From Pseudomonas lini (GTDB taxonomy: Bacteria; Pseudomonadota; Gammaproteobacteria; Pseudomonadales; Pseudomonadaceae), in assembly GCF_964063345.1 (NCBI RefSeq), contig NZ_OZ061318.1, positions 4,898,001-4,962,000 on the forward strand: DNA of 64,000 nucleotides. Direction: 5' to 3'. Below the pieces are notes generated by a model that did not search any database, had not been told where the DNA came from, and worked only from the letters and a program-made list of their open reading frames with translations. Positions 31,811 through 42,202 of this stretch are shown here, in pieces (position 1 is the stretch's first letter; every line of letters starts with the position of its first letter). Both the position numbers and the translations under genes were made by a program.

Positions 31811-31830
31811 AGGCCGCCTTGCGGCGGCCT
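31811..31830 (-). terminator. Hairpin after the Yip1-family gene
   Basis: AGGCCGCC-TTGC-GGCGGCCT, 8-bp stem. On the minus strand a pyrimidine-rich but interrupted T tract follows, so termination may be incomplete. Confidence 0.55.
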
Positions 31831-31864
31831 GTGTTGGCAGATCTAGTTTTTGGTTGGTGTGTTG

Positions 31865-32467
31865 CTAATTGGTATAGACCGGCCCCACGCCGAGTCCCCA
31901 GACAATTACGGTGAACGCCATGATTGCCACCAGCACCACCAGTCCTACGGCGAGTACGGAGCTTGAAAACAGGAATCCCTCGTCCGACGGAATGTTCATG
32001 AACGTTGGCAGGCCCACATACAGCAGGTACACCGTGTAGCAAATGGCTGCGGTACCGACGATCATTCCCAGCCACATATGCGGGTACAGCGCCGCCAGAC
32101 CGCCGATGAACAGTGGCGTTGCGGTATAGGTGGCGAACGCGACACAGCGTGCAAGGCTCGGATTGGCGTCATAGGTGCGGGCCATCCAGTGGATGAACGC
32201 GCCCATCACCGCGACACCGCCGAGCATCGCCAGGTACGACATGATGGTCATCCACAGCGCGCTTTCCATGGTCAGCATCACCGGCGCCCGGTTACCAATG
32301 ACCCAGCCGACCTGCGTGGTGCCGATAAACGCCGACACGGCAGGGATCGCCGCCAGAATCAGGGTGTGCGTGAGGTACATGTGGCTGATGCTTTCCTCCT
32401 GGTCGCCACGGATTTCTTTCCATTCCTGGTCAGGGTGGGTGAAGAGCCCCACTACGTGATGGATCAT
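31865..32467 (-). CDS. Yip1 family membrane protein
   Basis: 200 residues from MIHHVVGLFTHPDQEW, with AGGAG upstream; an earlier in-frame start has no such site. The first 40 residues (family hallmark HPDxEWxxIR) are cytosolic, followed by five hydrophobic segments. This Yip1-domain family is common next to stress genes in proteobacteria. Molecular function unknown. Confidence 0.75.
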   Translation of the reverse strand: MIHHVVGLFTHPDQEWKEIRGDQEESISHMYLTHTLILAAIPAVSAFIGTTQVGWVIGNRAPVMLTMESALWMTIMSYLAMLGGVAVMGAFIHWMARTYDANPSLARCVAFATYTATPLFIGGLAALYPHMWLGMIVGTAAICYTVYLLYVGLPTFMNIPSDEGFLFSSSVLAVGLVVLVAIMAFTVIVWGLGVGPVYTN

Positions 32468-32670
32468 GCCAGTCACTCCTCTTGTTGTTGCCATCGCCCC
32501 CCAGCGGAGCGCTTACGGGCCAAAGTGGCCAGGTAAGTACAGGTCTGAATGTGTGTGCGACCTTATGCCGCAGTATAGAAAGGAGTTACCGGTAATAGTG
32601 CGAGGGGCTTAGAGCAAATCGCGCTGTAAACACGCTTGTTAATCGCCGCCGGGTCTGTGCCGAATGACCT

Positions 32671-32808
32671 CTGTGGCGAGGGAGCTTGCTCCCGCTGGGG
32701 CGCGAAGCGGCCCCAAGACATCCACCCCAGTCGTGTCAGGCAAACCGGCGGCGGCAGGTTTTGCGCCTGCTGCGCAGCCGAGCGGGAGCAAGCTCCCTCG
32801 CCACAGGG
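32671..32808. repeat. REPIN, family B
   Basis: CTGTGGCGAGGGAGCTTGCT and its inverse. It occupies most of the 430-base gap between the Yip1-family gene and ttcA; the rest of the gap shows nothing else recognisable. Confidence 0.88.
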
Positions 32809-32899
32809 GTATGCTCAAGTCATATAAGCGCAGGCTTCGCCCCGAAAGGGTTTTTGCGTAAAATGCCGGCCTTTCGTCACACCTCACGGATTTCGCGTC

Positions 32900-33724
32900 A
32901 TGGGCACTCTTACGGTCAACCAGAACAAACTGCAAAAGCGCCTTCGCCGCCAGGCGGGTGAGGCTGTCGCCGATTTCAACATGATTGAAGATGGCGACAA
33001 GGTCATGGTCTGCCTGTCCGGTGGCAAGGACAGCTACACCCTGCTCGACGTGCTGATGCATTTGCAGAAGGTCGCCCCGATCAAGTTCGAGATCGTGGCC
33101 GTGAACATGGACCAGAAGCAGCCAGGCTTTCCCGAGCACGTGTTGCCGGCTTACCTCAAAGAACTGGGCATCGAGTACCACATCGTCGAGAAAGACACCT
33201 ATTCGGTGGTCAAGGAGCTTATTCCTGAGGGAAAAACCACCTGCTCGCTGTGCTCGCGCCTGCGTCGTGGCACGCTCTACACCTTTGCCGATGAAATCGG
33301 CGCGACCAAAATGGCCCTCGGTCACCACCGCGACGACATTGTCGAGACGTTCTTCCTGAACATGTTCTTCAACGGTTCGCTCAAGGCCATGCCGCCGAAG
33401 CTGCGCGCTGACGACGGTCGCAACGTGGTGATCCGTCCGCTGGCCTACTGCAACGAAAAAGACATTCAGGCCTACTCGGATTTCAAACAATTCCCGATCA
33501 TCCCGTGCAACCTCTGCGGCTCCCAGGAAAACCTGCAACGCCAGGTGGTTAAAGAGATGCTGCAGGAATGGGAACACAAGACGCCGGGCCGTACCGAAAG
33601 CATTTTCCGCAGCTTACAAAACGTGATCCCGTCGCAACTGGCGGACCGTAACTTGTTTGACTTCACCAATCTGCGCATCGATGAAACCGCCGCATCGCGG
33701 TTCGTCAACGTAGTAAACCTCTGA
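32900..33724 (+). CDS. ttcA: tRNA 2-thiocytidine(32) synthetase TtcA
   Basis: 274 residues. PP-loop ATP pyrophosphatase motif [11 protein letters not shown] near residue 39, then [10 protein letters not shown] near 116 and CNLCGSQ near 202. The two CxxC pairs supply cysteines that bind an iron-sulfur cluster. It adds sulfur to cytidine 32 of some tRNAs. Single gene with its own upstream region. Confidence 0.96.
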   Translation: MGTLTVNQNKLQKRLRRQAGEAVADFNMIEDGDKVMVCLSGGKDSYTLLDVLMHLQKVAPIKFEIVAVNMDQKQPGFPEHVLPAYLKELGIEYHIVEKDTYSVVKELIPEGKTTCSLCSRLRRGTLYTFADEIGATKMALGHHRDDIVETFFLNMFFNGSLKAMPPKLRADDGRNVVIRPLAYCNEKDIQAYSDFKQFPIIPCNLCGSQENLQRQVVKEMLQEWEHKTPGRTESIFRSLQNVIPSQLADRNLFDFTNLRIDETAASRFVNVVNL

Positions 33725-33731
33725 ACAAATG

Positions 33732-33870
33732 GTGGGAGCGAGCCTGTGGTGAGGGGGCTTGCCCCCGTTGGGTTGCGAAGCGGCCCCAAAATCGCTGATA
33801 CACCAAAGATTTTGTGAGTGCTACGCACTCAAACGGGGACAAGTCCCCTCGCCACGGGTCGCTCCCACAG
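33732..33870. repeat. Nested REPIN: family B inside family A
   Basis: Outer ends are family A (GGTGGGAGCGAGCC and GGTCGCTCCCACAG). Immediately inside are family B arms (TGTGGTGAGGGGGCTTGCCC and GGGGACAAGTCCCCTCGCCAC). This arrangement suggests one element landed in the other. Confidence 0.75.
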
Positions 33871-33902
33871 TTGGTTTTTCGCTTCAATCCTCAGGAGAGG
33901 GC

Positions 33903-34577
33903 ATGCGCGACTACAAGTGGCTGAACGAATACTGCTTGAACCGCTTCGGTTCGGCAGCTGAACTGGAAGCCCATCTGCCCGTTCCCAAGACCCCGGCGCA
34001 ATTGCGCAAGATCAGCGACGACCGTTACCTCTCGACCATGGCGTTGCGGGTGTTCCGCGCCGGGCTTAAGCACAGCCTGGTGGACGCCAAGTGGCCGGCG
34101 TTCGAAGAGGTGTTCTTCAAGTTCGACCCGGAAAAAGTCGTGCTGATGAGCGCCGAACATCTGGAGCGTTTGATGCAGGACGCGCGGATCATCCGCCACC
34201 TGGGCAAGCTCAAGAGCGTGCCACGCAATGCGCAGTTCATTCTGGACGTCGCCCATGAGAAAGGCAGTTTTGGCGCGTTGATCGCCGAATGGCCGGTGAC
34301 CGATATCGTTGGCTTGTGGACTTACCTGAAAAAACACGGGCATCAGTTGGGCGGGTTATCGGCACCGCGATTCTTGCGGATGGTCGGCAAGGACACCTTC
34401 GTGCCGAGCTACGACGTGGTGGCTGCGCTGAGTGCGCAGAAGATCGTCGACAAGGTGCCGACCAGCCTGCGGGACATGGCCACGGTGCAGAATGCGTTCA
34501 ACCAGTGGCATGAAGAGAGCGGTGGGCGGCCGATGAGCCAGATTTCGATGATGCTGGCTTACACAGTGAATCATTGA
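33903..34577 (+). CDS. DNA-3-methyladenine glycosylase I-like (Tag family) protein
   Basis: 224 residues from MRDYKWLNEYC with AGGAGAGG upstream. Core resembles Tag: MALRVFRAGLKHSLVDAKWPAFEEVFFKFDP near 48 and DARIIRHLGKLKSVPRNAQFI near 95. Tag proper removes 3-methyladenine from DNA and has an N-terminal RCxW and zinc-snap cysteines and histidines; the N-terminus here lacks RCxW, so this is a divergent member whose activity is uncertain. Confidence 0.72.
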   Translation: MRDYKWLNEYCLNRFGSAAELEAHLPVPKTPAQLRKISDDRYLSTMALRVFRAGLKHSLVDAKWPAFEEVFFKFDPEKVVLMSAEHLERLMQDARIIRHLGKLKSVPRNAQFILDVAHEKGSFGALIAEWPVTDIVGLWTYLKKHGHQLGGLSAPRFLRMVGKDTFVPSYDVVAALSAQKIVDKVPTSLRDMATVQNAFNQWHEESGGRPMSQISMMLAYTVNH

Positions 34578-34591
34578 GACCGCGTTGCCCC

Positions 34592-34684
34592 AATCGCAGG
34601 CAAGCCAGCTCCCACACGTTTTTGCGTCGATCACACATTTGTGTTTCAACAGAGATCCTGTGGGAGCGGGCTTGCCCGCGATGG
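34592..34684. repeat. REPIN, family A, one variant arm
   Basis: The left arm reads ATCGCAGGCAAGCCAGCTCC, a variant; the right arm is the standard form. Confidence 0.85.
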
Positions 34685-34691
34685 CGGTATG

Positions 34692-35117
34692 TCAGGCGAC
34701 GGAGGTTTCGCCTTCACCCGCCAACTTGCGGTTCAACTGAAACCGCCACCGCACATACAACATTGCCGAGCAGAACACCGCCAGGCTCGCGCCCATCTCC
34801 AGTAAACCGAACAGCTGCCGGTTCGGGTCATACGCGGCCAATGCGCCCTTCATGAAATACAGATTCACCACAAAGCACATCCACGAATGCCCGCGGGCGC
34901 TGCCGACGATCATCCCCGGCGCCAGCAACAGCAGCGGCACCAGTTCGATCAGCAGAATCACCCACGGCCGCGCGCCGTGCAGGTCGGCGAATATCAGGTA
35001 GTAGGCGCAAAGCAGTCCCACCAGGCCGAAAAAGCACAGCAGGCTGATGACGCGCATCGCCCGTACTCGCGGTTCGAGCCATTCGATGGAAGGCAGAATC
35101 TTCGGCTTTTTGGCCAT
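34692..35117 (-). CDS. DUF2069 family membrane protein
   Basis: 141 residues, four hydrophobic segments, with the conserved inner block GMIVGSARGHSWMCFVVNLYF near residue 68 that typifies DUF2069. Inner-membrane protein of unknown function, placed after wrbA by 1 base in an arsC-wrbA-DUF2069 operon; this order is conserved in pseudomonads as far as I recall. Confidence 0.8.
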   Translation of the reverse strand: MAKKPKILPSIEWLEPRVRAMRVISLLCFFGLVGLLCAYYLIFADLHGARPWVILLIELVPLLLLAPGMIVGSARGHSWMCFVVNLYFMKGALAAYDPNRQLFGLLEMGASLAVFCSAMLYVRWRFQLNRKLAGEGETSVA

Positions 35118-35118
35118 A

Positions 35119-36156
<1,038 letters not shown>

Positions 36157-36179
36157 CTATTTTTGACAAGGATCGAGAC

Positions 36180-36647
36180 ATGACAAGGCGACTGGCAGCG
36201 GCATTGGCGATCATGGGGGCGTTGTTGCTGGGGGGCTGCGGCAACGACTATGGCACCGACCAAAATGGTCACAAAGTCGCCGCCGAGCGTCTGGACAAAC
36301 AATGGCTGGTGCTCAATTACTGGGCCGAATGGTGCGGTCCGTGCCGTACCGAGATTCCCGAGTTGAACGTTTTGTCCGAGCAGCTCAAGGGCAAGAAGAT
36401 CGGGGTGTTCGGGGTCAATTTCGACAATGTGCAGGGCGAAGAGCTGAAAAGTGCCAGCGAGAAACTGGGGATCGCTTTCACCGTGCTGGCGCAGGACCCG
36501 GCCGACCTTTTCGAATTGCCGCGCAGTGAAGCGCTGCCAGTGACTTACATCATCGATAACAAGGGCAAGGTGCGGGAACAGTTGATGGGGGAGCAGACGG
36601 CGGCGGGGGTGATGGCGAAGCTTGAGGCGTTGCAGGCGATTAACTGA
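36180..36647 (+). CDS. Thioredoxin-like lipoprotein (TlpA type)
   Basis: 155 residues from MTRRLAAALAI. Lipobox LLGGC near residue 20 predicts lipid attachment. Thioredoxin active site WCGPC near 50 with YWAEWCGPCRTEIPEL, and the TlpA end VTYIIDNKGKVREQLMG. Likely a periplasmic reductant or disulfide exchange protein anchored to a membrane. The open frame extends 17 codons further upstream, not used. Confidence 0.85.
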   Translation: MTRRLAAALAIMGALLLGGCGNDYGTDQNGHKVAAERLDKQWLVLNYWAEWCGPCRTEIPELNVLSEQLKGKKIGVFGVNFDNVQGEELKSASEKLGIAFTVLAQDPADLFELPRSEALPVTYIIDNKGKVREQLMGEQTAAGVMAKLEALQAIN

Positions 36648-36675
36648 TCGAACGCCGACCTGTGGTGAGGGAACT

Positions 36676-36786
36676 TTGTGGCGAGGGGGCTTGCTCCCGC
36701 TCGGCTGCGCAGCAGTCGCAAAACCTGTGCACTTCAGGGTTTAGGGCTGCTTCGCAGCCCAGCGGGAGCAAGCTCCCTCGCCACAG
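36676..36786. repeat. REPIN, family B
   Basis: TGTGGCGAGGGGGCTTGCTC and its inverse. A partial extra arm (TGTGGTGAGGGAAC, 36660-36673) lies just before it. Confidence 0.85.
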
Positions 36787-36806
36787 TCACTCACTTGGCT
36801 ACCTGA

Positions 36807-37211
36807 TCAACCCTCTTCAAGCCACCAACGCAACGGCTTGCCTTGCGCTGGCCAGAAGCGCATCTGGTCGATCGGTGAAACATCCCAGCGCTGCACGTTT
36901 TCCAGCGCCTGCAGGAAGCGTTTTTCCTGCTCCATCAACGCCGGCGCACACATTTTTCGGGTGCTGCCGATCTTGCCGAAGCTCAGCTTGTCGCCTTCCA
37001 GGGTATACGGCGCGAACCAGTGGTTGCAGCCGCCGTTGCCATAGGCCCGACCGTCATCATCGAGGGTGATGGTCAGGTGGCTGTAGTCCATCAGCGGACG
37101 CTCGCCGATCCACTCCAGAATGTAGCTGCGGTTGTGTTGCAATTGCACCGGCTCGGCGGCGCAGCCCAACAGACTGGCGCCGGCCATGGCGGTCAGAGCA
37201 AGGCGTTTCAT
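36807..37211 (-). CDS. META domain lipoprotein
   Basis: 134 residues from MKRLALTAMAGAS; lipobox SLLGC near 17. META (HslJ-like) domain with YILEWIGERPLM, GRAYGNGGCNHWFAPY and ALENVQRWDV. Such proteins are outer- or periplasm-facing and linked to stress or antibiotic response (HslJ), but their activity is unknown. The start overlaps the stop of the previous gene by one or more bases (ATGA). Confidence 0.8.
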   Translation of the reverse strand: MKRLALTAMAGASLLGCAAEPVQLQHNRSYILEWIGERPLMDYSHLTITLDDDGRAYGNGGCNHWFAPYTLEGDKLSFGKIGSTRKMCAPALMEQEKRFLQALENVQRWDVSPIDQMRFWPAQGKPLRWWLEEG

Positions 37212-37645
37212 CACGCAGGCTCCTGGCACTTCTTGCACAGGTGCTTGTCAGCAACAGTGGCCCACCCCAGCTCGGCAATCCGTGCCGTGGCCGCCGGTTT
37301 TTCGGCCTTGTTGCCCAGTTTGGCGTCGACCGCGAACTCAAAGCTCAGCTCTTTGGCACAGCTGTCGCAGTTGACTTTCCAGGTATGGATCGCCAGTTCG
37401 CCGAACACCGGACCACTGGCCACCGCGACCCATTGGCCCGGCGGGTTGATCAGATGGCGAACCGTTTCGACGGTCAGGCGCATGGACAAGTCCTTGCTGC
37501 CTTTAAGGGTCACTACCAGCACGTCGTTATTACGAATCGAGCCGCCGTTGCCGGTGACTTGATAACGCCCCGGCACGAGGGCGCGGCATTCGGTGAGGGT
37601 GTGTTGCGGGTTCATCAGGCTGTAGCGGAAATCGTGTTCGACCAT
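37211..37645 (-). CDS. Uncharacterised protein with two CxxC pairs
   Basis: 144 residues from MVEHDFRYSLMNPQ (GGAGG upstream). No family recognised. Two Cys pairs (NCDSCAKE near 105 and LCKKCQEPA at the end) suggest a zinc site or a redox role. No signal peptide or membrane helix. It starts the two-gene unit with the META lipoprotein. Confidence 0.7.
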   Translation of the reverse strand: MVEHDFRYSLMNPQHTLTECRALVPGRYQVTGNGGSIRNNDVLVVTLKGSKDLSMRLTVETVRHLINPPGQWVAVASGPVFGELAIHTWKVNCDSCAKELSFEFAVDAKLGNKAEKPAATARIAELGWATVADKHLCKKCQEPA

Positions 37646-37779
37646 GGGTCCTCCAAATATGCGCGATATGCTAGCACGGGCATGAACGCAGCATGGCGCG
37701 GGCATGTGACCTTCGATCTGGTTCGAATTACCTGTCGAGTCATGGCACACTGCCGCTTTTGCATCTCTAAGGAACAGAA

Positions 37780-38166
37780 ATGGCGTTGATCGAATGTTTT
37801 GAATGCAAGCAACGCATCAGTTCCACGGCGCCTGCTTGCATTCATTGCGGTGCACCTGCGGTGGCAGAGCCCGCCACGTCGACGGCAACGCAGGCGCCTC
37901 TTTCTTTCGGGCGTTTACCGACCAATGAGAACGTGCCCAGGGTGACCCCGGCCGCTTTCGGGCGCAACCGTAAAGCCGAAGTCGAGGCAGAGATCCCGGC
38001 ACCGGCACCCGGCGGGCCGCGTCCGGTGGAACTCTGGCTGAAACTGATGATTTTCTTGCTTCCGCCGTTTTTTGTCTGGTTCCTGCTACGTCGCGGGCAT
38101 TCGCTGGGGCAGCGCTTGCTGGGTTTCGGCTGGCTGGCGTTTATGTACCTTTTGTCCAAGGCCTGA
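37780..38166 (+). CDS. Zinc-ribbon membrane protein
   Basis: 128 residues. N-terminal zinc ribbon with CFECKQ and CIHCGAP (two CxxC, residues 6-26), a Pro/Ala-rich linker, and a C-terminal hydrophobic part (about 88-125) that probably forms one or two membrane helices. Function unknown. AAGGAA precedes the start. Confidence 0.7.
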   Translation: MALIECFECKQRISSTAPACIHCGAPAVAEPATSTATQAPLSFGRLPTNENVPRVTPAAFGRNRKAEVEAEIPAPAPGGPRPVELWLKLMIFLLPPFFVWFLLRRGHSLGQRLLGFGWLAFMYLLSKA

Positions 38167-38171
38167 GCCGA

Positions 38172-39161
38172 TCAGCTCTCGACCTGATTCTGTGGCGAAC
38201 CAGCCGCCCAGGCCGCGATGTTGTGCAGAGTGGTCGCGGCAATCGCGCCCAACGCTTCACGGGTGAGGAAGGCCTGGTGCGCCGTGATGATGACGTTCGG
38301 AAAGGTCAGCAGGCGCGCCAGCACATCGTCCTGCAGCGGCAGGTCGGAGCGATCCTCGAAGAACAGCTGCGCCTCCTCTTCATACACATCCAGCCCCAAA
38401 TAGCCCAATTGGCCGTCCTTCAACGCATCGATCAGCGCCGGCGTATCCACCAGACCGCCACGCCCGGTATTGATTAACATCGCGCCGGGCTGCATGTGCG
38501 CCAGTGACTCGCTGTTGATCAAATGTTTGCTCTGTTCGTTGAGCGGGCAATGCAGGCTGATGATCTGCGACTCGGCCAGCAGTTGCGGCAAGCTGAGGTA
38601 GCGCGCGCCGAGCGCCTCGACCTGCGGGTTCGGGTAAGGATCACAGGCCAGCAACTGGCAGCCGAAGCCGTTCATGATTTTCGCGAACGTCGCGCCGATC
38701 TGCCCGGTGCCGACCACGCCGACGGTCTTGCCCACGAGGTCGAAACCGGTCAGCCCATGCAGGCTGAAATCGCCCTCGCGGGTACGGTTGTAGGCACGGT
38801 GCAGTCGGCGGTTAAGCGCCAGGATAAGCGCCACCGCATGTTCGGCCACCGCGTGAGGCGAGTAGGCCGGAACCCGCACAATCGCCAGCCCCAGGCGCTT
38901 CGCCACCGTCAGGTCGACATGGTTGTAACCGGCCGAGCGCAGGGCAACCAGGCGTGTGCCGCCCGCCGCCAGACGTTCGAGTACCGGAGCGCTGAGGTCA
39001 TCATTGATGAAGGCGCAGACCACTTCGTGATGCTCCGCCAGCGCCACGGTGTCGAGGCTCAGTCGCGCCGACTGGAAATGCAGCTCGATGCCGACAGGAA
39101 GGTCGGCACTCAGAAAGCTGTCGCGGTCGTAAGTCTGGCTGCTGAAAAGAATCGTGCGCAT
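38172..39161 (-). CDS. ldhA: D-lactate dehydrogenase (2-hydroxyacid dehydrogenase family)
   Basis: 329 residues. NAD-binding GxGxxG in VGVVGTGQIGATFAKIM near 150, catalytic Arg in INTGRGGLVDT near 234, and the His in ITAHQAFLTREAL near 296. Fits LdhA, which reduces pyruvate to D-lactate during low oxygen. In P. aeruginosa ldhA (PA0927) lies next to gacS as here. Confidence 0.88.
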   Translation of the reverse strand: MRTILFSSQTYDRDSFLSADLPVGIELHFQSARLSLDTVALAEHHEVVCAFINDDLSAPVLERLAAGGTRLVALRSAGYNHVDLTVAKRLGLAIVRVPAYSPHAVAEHAVALILALNRRLHRAYNRTREGDFSLHGLTGFDLVGKTVGVVGTGQIGATFAKIMNGFGCQLLACDPYPNPQVEALGARYLSLPQLLAESQIISLHCPLNEQSKHLINSESLAHMQPGAMLINTGRGGLVDTPALIDALKDGQLGYLGLDVYEEEAQLFFEDRSDLPLQDDVLARLLTFPNVIITAHQAFLTREALGAIAATTLHNIAAWAAGSPQNQVES

Positions 39162-39235
39162 GCTGTGCTCCTGGAAGTCTCAAACCGGAATGCGGTGAGC
39201 TTAGCCTTCAAGGCGCCCAGCGTTATTGCGCTGCA

Positions 39236-41986
39236 TCAGGCATTGATGCGCGCCTGGGCCGCCAGGCGATTGATGGCTCGTTCGAGTTCTTCCAGCGCAC
39301 CGGGGGCTTTCGGGTCCTGTTGCTTGAGCAGGGTTTCACTGCGCTGGCAGGCGGCGCGCAGCTGCGGGACGCCGCAATAACGGGTCGCCCCATGCAGGCG
39401 ATGGACCCGCTCGATCAGGGCATTCTGGTCATTGGCTTCACGGGCGACGCGGATGGCCTCGCGGTCGGCTTCCAGGGAAGCCAGCAACATTGCCAGCATG
39501 TCCGCCGCCAGATCGGCCTTGCCGGCCGCCAGGCGCAGCCCTTCATCGTGATCGAGCACCTGCAACTCATGACCGTTGTGGCTTTCGCTGGAGCGCTCCG
39601 GCCCCAGATTACGCAACGCCAGGCCGGTCCATTTCAGCACCACTTGTGCCAGTTGCCGTTCGCTGATGGGTTTGGTCAGGTAGTCGTCCATGCCGCTTTG
39701 CAGCAACGCGCGTTTTTCGTTGGCCATCGCGTGGGCGGTAAGGGCAACGATCGGTAGCGGCGTGCAATGCCGCTCGCTTTCCCATTGGCGAATGGCTTCG
39801 GTGCTCTGGCGGCCGTCCATGCCGGGCATTTGCACGTCCATCAGCACCAGGTCGAAGGTCTCGTTCTGCACGGCCTTGACCGCGGCATAACCGCTTTCCA
39901 CCGCGAGCACCTTGGCGCCCATGTCTTCGAGCAGGGTTTGTACCAGCAGCAGATTGGCCGGGTTGTCATCGACGCAAAGGACCTTCGGCGCGCGGCTTGA
40001 AAGTGGCTCGCCGGGGTCGCTGCGCTGCTGGCGCGGGTTGACCAGATCCGACAAGGCCCGGCGCAGTTTGCGCGTGCAGGCCGGTTTGGACTGCAGCTGG
40101 CTGTGGGGGTTGGGCACCGAGAGGTGGAACAGCGTCAGTTCGGTGGTCGGGCACAGCACCAACACTCGGCAGCCCAGGTGTTCGAGGTCCCAGATATGCT
40201 GGTTGAGGCGCTCCGGCGGCATGTCATTGCTGGTGATGCCGAGCACTGCCAGACCGATGGCCTGATCGGTCTGATGGGCGCCGGTCACGCCGTTGGCCAA
40301 GCTTTCCAGGGTATTGAACGGCGTGACTGCCAGGCCGCAGTCCTCTAGTTGATGCTGCAAGGCCTGACGGGCCAGCTCATGGTTTTCCAACACCGCCACC
40401 CGCTGTCCGAGCAACGGTGGACCGGGCAGGTCTTCGGCGTCGTCGCGGGTTTTGGGCAGGCTCAGGCTGATCCAGAATTCCGAACCTTCACCCGGTGTGC
40501 TGTCGACGCCGATCTCGCCGCCCATCTGCTCGATCAGGCGTTTGGAAATCACCAGCCCCAGGCCGGTGCCGCCAGGTTGTCGGGACAGCGAGTTATCGGC
40601 CTGGCTGAAAGCCTGGAACAAGGCGCGCACGTCCTGATTGGACAGACCGATGCCGGTGTCCTGAATGCTGATGCGCAGTTGCACGCTGTCTTCATGCTCC
40701 TCTTCGAGCATGGCCCGTGCGACGATGGTGCCTTCGCGGGTGAACTTGATCGCGTTGCTCACAAGGTTAGTGAGGATCTGCTTGAGTCGCAGCGGATCGC
40801 CCACCAGCGACAATGGCGTATCGCGATAGACCAGGCTCACCAGCTCAAGCTCTTTGGCGTGGGCGGCCGGGGCAAGGATGTTCAAGGTGTCTTGCAGCAG
40901 GTCGCGCAGGTTGAACGGAATGTGGTCGAGCACCAGTTTGCCGGCCTCGATTTTCGAGAAGTCGAGAATCTCGTTGATGATCCCCAGCAGGCTATCGGCG
41001 GATTTTTCGATGGTGCCCAGGTAATCGAGCTGGCGCGGCGTCAGTTCGCTTTTTTGCAGCAAATGGGTGAAGCCGAGAATGCCGTTCAGCGGCGTGCGGA
41101 TTTCATGGCTCATGTTGGCCAGGAACTCGGATTTGATCCGGCTCGCCTCCAGGGCTTCCTTGCGTGCCAGGTCGAGCTCGATGTTCTGGATTTCGATGGT
41201 TTCCAGGTTCTGACGCACGTCTTCGGTGGCCTGGTCGACGCTGTTTTGCAATTCTTCCTGAGCGTTCTGCAGGGTCCCGGCCATGCGGTTGATGCCGGAC
41301 GCCAGTTCATCCAGCTCCTGGCTGCCGAGGGGTGGCAGGCGGGTTTCCAGATGACCATCCTTGAGCTGTGCCACGGCTTGTTTGATCTGGCTCAATGGCC
41401 GGTTGATCGTCCGGCCCATACGCAACGCCAACAGCGCCGCTCCGATCAGGCCTGCGCCGATCAGCAGCAGGCTGGCGAACAGGCTGCGGTAACCGCGCAG
41501 CAACATGCCACTGTGTGACAGTTCGAGTTCGACCCAGCCCAGCAGGCGGTCGGCTTCATCGGGGATCAGGTCGCCGGCCAGGTTGCGGTGCTTGCCGAAC
41601 ACCGGCAGCAGGTAGCGCGTGGCGTCATTGCCACTGCGGCGCAACAGCTGTGAGCCGTTGCCCAAAGGGGCCTGATTGAGCATGGTCGGGCCAGCGTGGG
41701 CCAGCGGTGTGCGGTCGGGGGCGAGGAAAGTCACCGCGCGCACGTCGGTTTGTTCCAGGAACTGGGTGGCAATGCGTTCCAGCAGGTCGCTGTCTTTGCG
41801 ACCCATGGCCGGGGCCACCAGCGGTGCCAGCTGCTCGGCAATCATTTCGCCGCGCTGCATGAGTTGGGATTGCAGGTCCGATTGCTGCATCCAGGTGAAA
41901 TAGCCGCCCAGGACCAGCGCCATCAGGGTGGTCGGCAACAGAGTCAGCAACAGCACGCGGCCTTTAATTCCCAGTTTCTTGAGCAC
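39236..41986 (-). CDS. gacS: Hybrid sensor histidine kinase GacS
   Basis: 916 residues from GTG (MLKKLGIKGRVLLLT), GGGAGAG upstream; the open frame runs 19 codons further without a site. Two membrane helices (about 10-30 and 165-185), HAMP, HisKA with NMSHEIRTPLNG near 292, HATPase with GTGLGLVISKRL, a receiver with VLCVDDNPANLL and Asp in VLMDVQMPGMDG near 710, and a C-terminal Hpt domain with HRLHGATRYC near 855. GacS with GacA controls small RNAs RsmX/Y/Z and so secondary metabolism, exoenzymes and biofilm. Confidence 0.95.
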   Translation of the reverse strand: MLKKLGIKGRVLLLTLLPTTLMALVLGGYFTWMQQSDLQSQLMQRGEMIAEQLAPLVAPAMGRKDSDLLERIATQFLEQTDVRAVTFLAPDRTPLAHAGPTMLNQAPLGNGSQLLRRSGNDATRYLLPVFGKHRNLAGDLIPDEADRLLGWVELELSHSGMLLRGYRSLFASLLLIGAGLIGAALLALRMGRTINRPLSQIKQAVAQLKDGHLETRLPPLGSQELDELASGINRMAGTLQNAQEELQNSVDQATEDVRQNLETIEIQNIELDLARKEALEASRIKSEFLANMSHEIRTPLNGILGFTHLLQKSELTPRQLDYLGTIEKSADSLLGIINEILDFSKIEAGKLVLDHIPFNLRDLLQDTLNILAPAAHAKELELVSLVYRDTPLSLVGDPLRLKQILTNLVSNAIKFTREGTIVARAMLEEEHEDSVQLRISIQDTGIGLSNQDVRALFQAFSQADNSLSRQPGGTGLGLVISKRLIEQMGGEIGVDSTPGEGSEFWISLSLPKTRDDAEDLPGPPLLGQRVAVLENHELARQALQHQLEDCGLAVTPFNTLESLANGVTGAHQTDQAIGLAVLGITSNDMPPERLNQHIWDLEHLGCRVLVLCPTTELTLFHLSVPNPHSQLQSKPACTRKLRRALSDLVNPRQQRSDPGEPLSSRAPKVLCVDDNPANLLLVQTLLEDMGAKVLAVESGYAAVKAVQNETFDLVLMDVQMPGMDGRQSTEAIRQWESERHCTPLPIVALTAHAMANEKRALLQSGMDDYLTKPISERQLAQVVLKWTGLALRNLGPERSSESHNGHELQVLDHDEGLRLAAGKADLAADMLAMLLASLEADREAIRVAREANDQNALIERVHRLHGATRYCGVPQLRAACQRSETLLKQQDPKAPGALEELERAINRLAAQARINA

Positions 41987-42202
41987 GCATCTCTCCCGCA
42001 TCCAGCTGTTTATTGACCTGCACATGCGTCCGGCACGCGCCACCTGCGCAGTGTAGCGATTTGCATGCGGGCAATCTTCGTAAAATTGATGTCGTCATTC
42101 GTCGGCCAGTTCAATGCTTTGGTCGCGGAGGGGCAAACCTTGGCTTGCCCCTGTCGAGGCAATCTTGAATAATCGGCGACTGAGAATTATTTGCAGATAC
42201 TC

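Noticed and set aside
31707..32075. An N-terminal extension of SprT by about 120 residues
   Set aside because: It overlaps the Yip1-family gene in another frame and a clear ribosome-binding site precedes the internal ATG.
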